A stretch of 64,000 nt of DNA from CAIVVT01 sp963838205 (GTDB taxonomy: Bacteria > Acidobacteriota > Terriglobia > Bryobacterales > Bryobacteraceae): positions 62,001 to 126,000 of the forward strand of contig CAWIQF010000010.1 in NCBI GenBank assembly GCA_963838205.1, in the 5' to 3' direction. Shown one piece after another: positions 44,923 through 52,482 of the stretch (position 1 is the stretch's first letter; every line of letters starts with the position of its first letter). Both the position numbers and the translations under genes were made by a program. The notes under the pieces are model-generated. The model saw only the letters and a program-made list of their open reading frames with translations, had not been told where the DNA came from and searched no databases.

Positions 44923-45411
44923 GCCGCCTCCAGCGCATTACTGCGCGCCTGGTTCGTTCAAACGCTTGCCGATCGCGGCAGCCGCTGTCGAAATCACTCA
45001 GTCAGCCTTGTCTTGAGGGGTCCCTGCGATTGGCACGAACTCCTACCAGGAAAATCCCTCGTAGGAGTCATCTGCCCCAGACGGGGCGGTTCGAGGTGAA
45101 CTCCAACACCTTACAGCTTCGATTGCGAGTATGGCCTTCTCGAAGGGACGTGGTCAAGACCTCTCCAGCTTCTCTGGAGACGCTCGGTTGGGAGCTGCGG
45201 GGGCCACGCGCGGAAAAGAAGCATAGGGCGCCGCGGGGATTCCCTGCCCTTGATCGTCGCAGGTCGTCGGAGTATATTGAAAATTGAAGTAGCGGTGGAG
45301 TTCGCTCAACGCCGTCCCTGATGGCCAATGACTCCTACAGTGGTTTCGCTGTGGGAGTGTTCGCCAAATCCCTCCAGCAAGCCACAACACAGCCGACTAG
45401 GAGATCCCTGG
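44923..45411. other. Gene-free stretch with two hairpins
   Basis: 489 bases without a supported gene. ACTCCTAC (45039-45046) pairs with GTAGGAGT (45061-45068), and CTCCAG (45163-45168) with CTGGAG (45174-45179). They may be ends of a small non-coding element; neither has a T tract. Confidence 0.45.
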
Positions 45412-46263
45412 ATGGATCAAATCTGGTTTGTGGCGGCACTCTGGCTCCTGCTGGCGCTGGTCGCGGTCCTCGTGGCCAACTGGCTCAGGATTTCCACTGC
45501 GCTCTCTGAGATCGTCGTCGGCACGGTCGCGCAGCTCGTGATTGGCGCACTGGCCGGTGGCAGCGCATTGGGAGCCAAAGCGGAGTGGATCACCTTCCTC
45601 GCCGGCACCGGCGCCATCGTGCTCACCTTCCTGGCCGGGGCCGAACTCGACCCCGGCGTGTTTCGTGCGAAATGGAAGGAGTCCATGGCGGTCGGCCTGG
45701 CGGGCTTTTTCGCTCCGTTCTTCGGCGCGGCGATGGTCGCTCACTATATCGTGGGGTGGCAGTGGCGACCCAGTTGGCTGGCCGGCGTGGCGCTCTCGAC
45801 CACTTCCGTTGCCGTCGTCTATGCCGTGATGCTGGAACTCGGCTTCAACCAGACGACCTATGGAAAAGCGATTCTGGCGGCATGCTTCGTCAACGATCTG
45901 GGCACGGTAATCGCTCTCGGACTGATCTTCTCGCCGTTCACAATCAAGTCAGTCATCTTCATTGGAGTGGCTGTGGTGTCCTTCCTGGTGCTGCCCTTCG
46001 TTACACCATGGTTCTTCGAGCGCTACGGCGGCCGCGTTTCGGAACTCGAGACCAAGTACATCCTGCTCCTGCTGTTTGGGCTGGGCGGGTTGGCGGTCTG
46101 GTCGGGCAGCGAGGCGGTCCTGCCGGCATACCTGATTGGAATGGTCCTGGCCGGCAGCGTCGGCAAAGACCACTTCCTGATCAGGCGTCTTCGAACCCTG
46201 ACGTTCGGGCTGCTTACGCCGTTCTACTTCATCCGCGCCGGAAGCTTCGTTTCGATAGCCTGA
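45412..46263 (+). CDS. Na+/H+ antiporter (CPA2 type), C-terminally truncated
   Basis: 283 residues with eight or so membrane helices. ACFVNDLGTVIALG contains the Asn-Asp pair typical of electrogenic CPA2 exchangers such as NapA, and FLAGAELDPGVF and ALSTTSVAVVYAVM fit the same fold. AGGAG before the ATG at 45412 sets the start; the frame is open 28 codons earlier. The family is normally near 380-400 residues. Here the sequence stops at FYFIRAGSFVSIA just as the last helices should begin, and an unrelated coding frame takes over at once. Probably non-functional. Confidence 0.7.
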   Translation: MDQIWFVAALWLLLALVAVLVANWLRISTALSEIVVGTVAQLVIGALAGGSALGAKAEWITFLAGTGAIVLTFLAGAELDPGVFRAKWKESMAVGLAGFFAPFFGAAMVAHYIVGWQWRPSWLAGVALSTTSVAVVYAVMLELGFNQTTYGKAILAACFVNDLGTVIALGLIFSPFTIKSVIFIGVAVVSFLVLPFVTPWFFERYGGRVSELETKYILLLLFGLGGLAVWSGSEAVLPAYLIGMVLAGSVGKDHFLIRRLRTLTFGLLTPFYFIRAGSFVSIA

Positions 46264-46791
46264 TCCACAACGCGCCGGACGAACTCATCGACGAGCTATA
46301 CCTCGCCGCGAACCTCAACTCTGGCCTGACCTCGGAGCAGGAAAAAACTCGCAGTCGCCCTCGCCTTCACCCGCAGCGGAGGATGGGGGCAGGAGCAGTA
46401 CGACTGCCAGCTTTGCCGCGAGCGCGCCCACCACATAGAGCGCAACTGCCGGAAGCACTTTCCGGACGATGTGGACCGCAATGCGCAGGGGCGCTATGAG
46501 CCCCGCCGCGATTGGTGGTTTGCCGAATACGACTGGGGCGATGTCACATTTCGGCTCGATGATATTCCAGCCGCCGAATGCCCAGTGTCTCTGATCACCC
46601 CGCGCAGCATGTGGCTCGTCCAATTGCTCTGCTCCCAGAGCCGGGTGAAGGAGGCTACCGGCGCGGCGCTGTTTGGGCCCCATTCCGGGCGCTGGCCCGC
46701 CTGGTGGTTCGACGCTGTGGACGTCTTCCAGCGCGTCGCCGGGATGGAGAAGGAAGCAGCAGATCGAGAAAGCGAAAGGCGGCGGCGGTGA
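46257..46791 (+). pseudogene. Unrecognised gene remnant with a frameshift in an A6 run
   Basis: Two frames join into one plausible product. The first is SLIHNAPDELIDELYLAANLNSGLTSEQEK. Dropping one A of the six at 46342-46347 then gives LAVALAFTRSGGWGQEQYDC, CRERAHHIERNC, RRDWWFAEYDWGDVTFRLDD, and so on to a stop at 46791. The product has a Cys/His cluster (CQLC...HH...C) that could bind zinc and many Trp residues. I do not recognise it; a phage or mobile-element origin is a guess. Its 5' end is missing at the antiporter joint. Confidence 0.45.
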
Positions 46792-46914
46792 CGGGAAGGT
46801 GAACTCTTGTCCTCAACGTCTTACGGCGGGCGGCCGTCTCGCCGCCACAACGTCCCGTCGGCGTGTTCTCAGTGCGAAGAGTTGCACCCGCGCACCTTGA
46901 ACGCTTGGGCGGTT

Positions 46915-49900
46915 TCAGAATTCCAGTCGCGCCTGAAAAGCGATCATCCGCGGCGAGCTATCGCCGCCCAGTCCGACGCCCAAGAGCCCGGTCGGCGGAG
47001 AGGTGGGGAAGCTGAGCGCTCCGAATCCGTTCTGGGTGGAGGGCTTGCCCGGAATCCCCGCATACACCAAGACCGGAAGACCGAAATTCGGGTGATTGAA
47101 GAGATTGAAGACTTGACCGTCGAGGCGCAGCTTCAAGCGTTCCGTCACCTGGATCCACTTGGTCAGGTACAGGTCGCTCCAGACGAAATCAGGACCGCGC
47201 AAAGCGTTCCGGCCGAGGTTACCGAACTGGCAGTTCTGCGGGCTGTTGCCGCCGGCGCAGGCGCCGGTGCTGGGATCGACGGTCGAGACGAAGGCATCCG
47301 GGTTGAGCCATTGGATGGTACCCGGTTGGGTCACTCCAGCAATCGGATTGTGGTCGTACAGCGGCACGCCAGGAACCACGCTGGCGTACTGCGGGCCGCT
47401 GCCCTGCACGATGCCGTTTCCGTTCGCGGAATAGGGCGAACTCAAGACCGAAAACGGCAAGCCGCTATGCCAAAACGCGGTACCCGAGACCTGCCACCCG
47501 TTTAGTACCCGGCCCAATACCTGGTTGTGGAGATGGATCGGCAACTGATAAACATATTGGGCCGTTAGATTGTGGCGCACGTCGTAGTCGCAGGGTCCGT
47601 ATTGGCGACCCAACTCACCCGGCAGCGGCGAAAGAATGGCGCCGGCGGCGAACGGAAGGAATCCGCCGTTCGAGACCGTATCCATACAATGGCTCCAGGT
47701 GTAGTTCGCTTGAAGCTGGAAGCCATGGCCGAGGCGCTTGTCAGCGGTCAACTGGAGACCGTTGTAATGGCTGTTGGCGCCGGTACTCAACTGTGTGACC
47801 GGCCCGAAGCGCGGATCGATCGGCTGGCCGTAAGGGAACGGCGCGAAGCAACCCTGGCAGACCGTCTGATAACCGTTCACCTGCGTTTCGTACGGCTGGT
47901 TCACGGCGCGCGTGCCGACGTACTGAGCTCGCAGATTGAGAGTGTCGCCGGCCTGGTGTTCCAGGGCAAAGCTCCACTGCATGAAGTAAGGCGCATGGAG
48001 CTTGCCATCCGGAACGGCGGTCATCGCAATCGGGGGCAGGCAGGCGTTGGGGTTGGCGAGCGCCGAGGCGCAGGAAAGTTCGCCCTGAGCGAAACCGGAA
48101 CTGAACATTTGATTCGCAGAGCGAGTCGCGTCCACGGCGCTGTTCGGCACGCCGGGCGCGATGGCCGTTCCGCCGACATTGCCCAGCAGCCCCCCTTGAA
48201 ACGTCGTGGAGTAGGGCGGATTCACGCCCACGAGATCGACAACGCTGCCGGGCAAGATGTCGCTGAACAGGCCAAACCCGCTGCGCAGCACCGTGTGCGG
48301 CGCGATTTGCCAGGCGATGGCCGTTCGGGGCTGCAGGATCGCCGCGGGTGTGGCAGCGAAAATCGTCCCCTGCCCGGTCTGGATGACCTGGCTCAGTGGC
48401 TGATTGACATTGTGGGAGATGGAATCGAACGAGCCGGCGAGGCGCGCCACGGCGTCGTGTGGATTCAGGGGATTTGAATTGTAGGTATCGCGTATGCCAA
48501 AGGTCCAGGTCAAGGCGCGGCTCAGCTTCCACGTGTCCTGCGCGTAGAAGTCCAGGTTCAGGAAGTTGTAGGGCTGCGAATTAGCCTGCGGGAAGGTTTC
48601 CGAAGCCGTCGATGCAACTCCGTAGATGAATTGCGGCAGGGTCGTGTAGGTGACCAGCGGGACCACGCCTTCCCCGAAATCATAGTCATTGAGGCGGAAG
48701 ATCCGGCTGTTGGTTCCGAACCGGAGTTCGTGCGCGCCGACTGTCCAGGCGAGGCTGTCGTTGATGAAGAAACGGGTGGCGCGCCGGCCCTGCACCCAGG
48801 TATTGTCGAGCCCGCCGAGCGTGGTGAACGGCGCGCTCGCCCCGCTGCCCTGGAGGACGATTGGAAAGGCTGCCAGCGTCTTCTGCAAGTCGGCTGGCCC
48901 AAACAGGCTTTCATACCACGAGAAGGCGGGATTGAAGTAATTCACCAGACGCGCGGAGAACACGTGTGTGTAGCCCGCTGCGAATGAGTAAAGGGGCTGG
49001 GGAGAGACGGCGTTGAACAGCGGATTGATCGGATCGGTGTAAGCGGCCTGAACTCCGGTGTCGGACTGAAACCGGAACCAAGCGATGTTGTTCGGGTCAA
49101 TGTTGTAGTCGATGCGAGCGGTTTGCACCTGTTCGCGATCATCGCTCGAATGCGAAACGCTCTGGCGGTTCGCGCAACCGTTCCCATTGGGCGGGTTGCC
49201 AGCGGCAACAGTCCCATTGCTGTTGAAGGGACAGCCGAGAACGGGCAGTGGAGTTCCCGCAGTGTTGCCGTACAGGGAAAAGAGCTGCTTGTAGAACGGC
49301 ACGAGTTGAGGCGCCGGCTGACAAGTCGATCCGGTGATGGAGTCCACGCCACCGCGTGGGAGTTGCTGGAGGACATATTGCTGAAATGCCGGCGTCGGGA
49401 CCGTCGTGGCAGTGACGATCGGGAGCGCGATCCGAACCCATTCGGAATCGAAGAAGAAAAACAGCTTGTCGTGGAGGATCGGACCTCCGAGGCTTCCCCC
49501 GAAGTGATTCACGGTCGAGCGCGGCATGTGGTTTCCGGCGGTGGCGTTCGTGAAGAAATCCGCCGCATTGAACCTTGAACCGTTCCACAGCTCATACAGG
49601 TTTCCGTGAATCAGGTTGGTACCGGACTTCGTGACATAGTTGACCTGAGAAGCACCGTACCGGCCTTGATCGACGGCGTAGGACAGGGCATTGACTGTTA
49701 CCTCGGCGATAGAATTCAGTCCAAGCACAAGGTTGGTCGAGAGACCGCTGTTCAGATTCGTCAGCGGATCGTTGGACTCCAGACCGTCGACGATGTAGCC
49801 GTTGGAAAGAGAAGGCAGACCATTGAACTCCACGTTGCCATAACCGTTCGTCCCGCCGACGAAGTCGTTGCTGCTGCCCGCCGTGTTGATGAGAGCGCCG

Positions 49901-50409
49901 GCGGCGAACTGCAGCGGATAGGTCATGTCGCCACCGGGATTCGGAAGGTCTTCGAGAGAACGGGCACTCAGGGTTGTGGAGACATTGGGATTCTCCACGT
50001 TGATCAGCGGGGCTTGCTCCTGAACGAGAACGGTTTCGCTTGCGGATGCGATGCTGAGCTTGAAATCGACCGTCTGTCTTTGCCCAAGACCGGCGGACAC
50101 CGAGTCATGCCGCTGAGTTTCAAAGCGGTACGCCTCGGCTTTCACCGAGTATATGCCGGGCTTGAGCTGTGGAAAGCTAGAACGTCCGGACTGGTCTGTT
50201 TTCATGGCTCGTTTGAGGCCATTGTCCGCACTTGAGACGGTCACGGTCGCGCCGAGGATCGCCGCACCGGCCGGATCGGTGACCGACCCGACGATTGCGC
50301 TCGTCGTCTCGCTCTGAGCCAGCAACGGAACTTGCATCGCCACAGTGGCGCCCAGGAATGCCAGAAACCGCATCAAGAGAATCCAATTGCGCGTTTCCAA
50401 TTTAGGCAT
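46915..50409 (-). CDS. Oar-like TonB-dependent receptor
   Basis: 1,164 residues from the ATG at 50409; an in-frame TTG at 50460 would add 17. It has a signal peptide (LLMRFLAFLGATVAMQVPLLAQ), a CarboxypepD_reg domain (about 35-115, VGSVTDPAGAAILGATVTV), a plug (GNVEFNGLPSLSNGYIVDG, then GRYGASQVNYVTKSG) and a barrel ending FQARLEF with the proper terminal Phe. It is divergent from a DtxR/MntR-type repressor, so metal-responsive control is likely. The start codon sits in the middle of a DtxR-box-like dyad, and a good promoter places transcription start at or near the A of the ATG. Confidence 0.9.
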   Translation of the reverse strand: MPKLETRNWILLMRFLAFLGATVAMQVPLLAQSETTSAIVGSVTDPAGAAILGATVTVSSADNGLKRAMKTDQSGRSSFPQLKPGIYSVKAEAYRFETQRHDSVSAGLGQRQTVDFKLSIASASETVLVQEQAPLINVENPNVSTTLSARSLEDLPNPGGDMTYPLQFAAGALINTAGSSNDFVGGTNGYGNVEFNGLPSLSNGYIVDGLESNDPLTNLNSGLSTNLVLGLNSIAEVTVNALSYAVDQGRYGASQVNYVTKSGTNLIHGNLYELWNGSRFNAADFFTNATAGNHMPRSTVNHFGGSLGGPILHDKLFFFFDSEWVRIALPIVTATTVPTPAFQQYVLQQLPRGGVDSITGSTCQPAPQLVPFYKQLFSLYGNTAGTPLPVLGCPFNSNGTVAAGNPPNGNGCANRQSVSHSSDDREQVQTARIDYNIDPNNIAWFRFQSDTGVQAAYTDPINPLFNAVSPQPLYSFAAGYTHVFSARLVNYFNPAFSWYESLFGPADLQKTLAAFPIVLQGSGASAPFTTLGGLDNTWVQGRRATRFFINDSLAWTVGAHELRFGTNSRIFRLNDYDFGEGVVPLVTYTTLPQFIYGVASTASETFPQANSQPYNFLNLDFYAQDTWKLSRALTWTFGIRDTYNSNPLNPHDAVARLAGSFDSISHNVNQPLSQVIQTGQGTIFAATPAAILQPRTAIAWQIAPHTVLRSGFGLFSDILPGSVVDLVGVNPPYSTTFQGGLLGNVGGTAIAPGVPNSAVDATRSANQMFSSGFAQGELSCASALANPNACLPPIAMTAVPDGKLHAPYFMQWSFALEHQAGDTLNLRAQYVGTRAVNQPYETQVNGYQTVCQGCFAPFPYGQPIDPRFGPVTQLSTGANSHYNGLQLTADKRLGHGFQLQANYTWSHCMDTVSNGGFLPFAAGAILSPLPGELGRQYGPCDYDVRHNLTAQYVYQLPIHLHNQVLGRVLNGWQVSGTAFWHSGLPFSVLSSPYSANGNGIVQGSGPQYASVVPGVPLYDHNPIAGVTQPGTIQWLNPDAFVSTVDPSTGACAGGNSPQNCQFGNLGRNALRGPDFVWSDLYLTKWIQVTERLKLRLDGQVFNLFNHPNFGLPVLVYAGIPGKPSTQNGFGALSFPTSPPTGLLGVGLGGDSSPRMIAFQARLEF

Positions 50410-50416
50410 GACTAAA
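50401..50416. promoter_or_regulatory. Possible DtxR/MntR-type operator over the receptor start
   Basis: TTTAG-GCATGA-CTAAA is a perfect 5-base dyad resembling DtxR/IdeR-type boxes (TTAGG...CTAA). It spans the receptor ATG (50407-50409) and abuts its -10 element. The gene for a DtxR-family protein starts 111 bases away on the other strand. Confidence 0.45.
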
Positions 50417-50445
50417 TAATAATGCAGCCGTCTTCCTCGCGTCAA
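50416..50445 (-). promoter_or_regulatory. Promoter of the Oar-like receptor, possibly leaderless
   Basis: On the minus strand, TTGACG (50445-50440) and TATTAT (50421-50416) are 18 bases apart. Six bases separate the -10 from the ATG at 50409, so transcription would start at or next to the start codon. No Shine-Dalgarno is present. Confidence 0.5.
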
Positions 50446-50526
50446 GCACTGATTATTCAAGCCACCAATAGGGCTGATTGCGCGAGCAGGGCGACGAGAG
50501 TAGTCTATGATTTAGTGCCATCTAGA

Positions 50527-51207
50527 ATGCATGGGCCCTACAACACGGAATCCGTTGACGACTACTTGAAAGCGATCCTGGAACTGGGCGGGGCGCAACA
50601 GGAACGGGTGACCAGCAACGCCCTCGCTCATCATCTCGGCGTCCGTGCCGCTTCCGTCACTGGAATGCTCCAAAAGCTCGCGGCACAAAAGCCACCGTTT
50701 GTGAAATATGAGAAGCACCACGGCGTGCGTTTGACGGCCGCGGGGAAGATGCGCGCGCTGGAGGTTCTTCGCCACCACCGTTTGCTGGAGCGTTTCCTGC
50801 ATGATTTCCTCGACTACTCGTGGGACGAGGTTCACGACGAGGCGGAACGGCTGGAGCACTTCATCTCGGAGCGGCTCGAAGATCGGATCGCGGCGAAATT
50901 GGGAGACCCGCAAACCGATCCGCACGGGCACCTGATTCCCGAGCGAAATGGCGCGCTTCCGGCCCGGCAAGAGGTGCTGCTATCAAAGTGGGCGTGTGGT
51001 ATCCCAGCCGTGATTAGCAGCGTGTCCGACCGCGATGCCACCGCGCTGCGCGAGATGACCCGTCTCGGATTGAAACCTGGCGTGGCTGTCACTGTGGAAG
51101 CGAGAATGCGCAGTGCCTCTTTACGGGTCCGAGTGGGCGGTCGCGCAGAAGGGATCCTGTTGAGAGAAGCTCTCGCCTCTGGAATCTCAGTGATCCCAGG
51201 GGCATAG
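50527..51207 (+). CDS. DtxR/MntR-family metal-dependent repressor
   Basis: 226 residues. A winged helix-turn-helix (1-70: ESVDDYLKAILELGG, NALAHHLGVRAASVTGMLQKL) is followed by the metal-binding dimer domain with the family signature HHRLLERFL and DEVHDEAERLEHFIS (about 80-120). A C-terminal FeoA/SH3-like domain (about 150-226, LKPGVAVTVEARMRSASLRVRVGG) ends it, as in DtxR and IdeR. Such proteins sense iron or manganese. It is divergent from the Oar-like receptor and probably represses it and itself. The ATG at 50527 is chosen because the upstream 35 codons are unlike the family; TATGAT at 50506 could be its -10. Confidence 0.88.
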   Translation: MHGPYNTESVDDYLKAILELGGAQQERVTSNALAHHLGVRAASVTGMLQKLAAQKPPFVKYEKHHGVRLTAAGKMRALEVLRHHRLLERFLHDFLDYSWDEVHDEAERLEHFISERLEDRIAAKLGDPQTDPHGHLIPERNGALPARQEVLLSKWACGIPAVISSVSDRDATALREMTRLGLKPGVAVTVEARMRSASLRVRVGGRAEGILLREALASGISVIPGA

Positions 51208-51409
51208 AACCGAAATCATCCCGCTCAGATCGGCCAATAAGGTCGGACACGCGCCTGGAGGTTTCAATTCAAGTCGGCTTTCGGTCCGCTGAGGCATACG
51301 CTAGCCGCCGTTTGAACGCAAAGCGCCCGGCGTGGCAAGTCCCTGATCAACCAACTGATCTCCCCTCCAATTCATCGTTCTTAACGCCACCTGACCGCCC
51401 CATTACCCC

Positions 51410-51717
51410 ATGGCTGTCGCAGACCTCTCCCTGGCTCTCAGTGTCCAGTCCTCGGGCACCGCCGAGATCGACAAGCTGATCTCGGCCTTGAACAAGTACT
51501 CGGACAAGATTGACCAGATCCGAAACCAGAAGTCGCCCGAGGCGGCGCCATGGGAAAAGTTCGGCCAGGACGTCAAGAACGCCATCGCCCCCCCTCCAGG
51601 CCGCCGGCAACGCCGCCAAGGGGCTGCTCGACAAACTCGGGCCGGTCGGTACGGGCGTAGCCTTATTCGGCGGAACGGCCATCGCGGCGGCCATTGCGAC
51701 CATCACCTCCGACCAGA
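51410..51717 (+). pseudogene. Remnant of an unrecognised, possibly phage-tail-related gene
   Basis: ADLSLALSVQSSGTAEIDKL, SALNKYSDKIDQIRNQ, then a shift at a C7 run (51588-51594). With one C less the frame continues APLQAAGNAAKGLLDKLGP and GTAIAAAIATITSDQT. Helical, Ala-rich sequence suggests a tape-measure-like N-terminus, but that is weak. It is cut off where recombinase sequence begins. Confidence 0.35.
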
Positions 51718-52165
51718 CCGAGCAGGCGGCCCGCGCGCAGGCGCTCAAGAAGTTGCAGACCCGGTACGAGCAAATCCAAGCGCGCATCGAGACGATGTAC
51801 TCAGACAAGCTCGATGGGCGGATCACCCAGGAGTTCTTCGACAAGCAATCGGCTGCTTGGCGCTCCGAACGGGACGGGCTACAGCGCAAGATCTAAGATG
51901 TCCAGAATGCCACGCCGGCCCCAATCGATCAGTCCGTCAACATGCTGCGCCTGACGAGCCGGGCAAGCGAGTTGTTCTTGCAGCAGCCCGCCGCCGAGCA
52001 GCGCCGGTTGCTCCAGGTGGTTGTCGAAAAGGCGGCTTGGCAGGATGGGGCGTTGCGGACAACCCTGTTCGAACCGTTCGAAATCTTGCGCCAGCCGAAC
52101 CAGGAAAGTTGTAGAAAAGAAAAGGAAAACGGCGGGCCAGGACGCGACTTGGGAATTTGGCTCGC
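51718..52165 (+). pseudogene. C-terminal remnant of a large serine recombinase
   Basis: In frame: LKKLQTRYEQIQARIETMYS, KLDGRITQEFFDKQSAAWR, then a TAA at 51894-51896, then MLRLTSRASELFLQQPAAEQ and RRLLQVVVEKAAW with FEPFEILR. This is the coiled-coil tail of large resolvase/invertase-type recombinases. The catalytic and zinc domains are missing and an in-frame stop interrupts it, so it is dead. It is fused in frame to unrelated upstream sequence. Confidence 0.65.
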
Positions 52166-52482
52166 GGAACGATCGCACAGACTTGATCGGAGGAGCGCAA
52201 TGCGTGCTATGCTGCGCACGCCGTTCCTGCCGGTCCTGTGGACCACTGTGACCTTCTCGAAAAGCCAGGCGGAGCGCGCAACTGCCGCGGAGCCCGTTGT
52301 GGAGATAGAAGTGAAACGAGGCGCTGCTGGCAGGGCCAGAGCATCCTGGATGCGTCAGGTGGCAGGCGATCGAGTGGTTGAAGCGTGGAGCTCGACGTGT
52401 AATCGCCGGTGCCGGTGGCACGGACCCACACGCTCCAGGAAGCAGCATTCAGCCTCGGCCGCGGTACGTGAACGGATCGCGA
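52166..52482. other. Gene-free stretch after the recombinase remnant
   Basis: About 317 bases. Nothing recognisable beyond the fading tail of the recombinase frame. Confidence 0.4.

Noticed and set aside
46341..46350. AAAAAAC as a programmed -1 frameshift site
   Set aside because: The heptamer is not in the required phase, and the coding frame continues in the +1 (not -1) direction. A plain indel explains it better.
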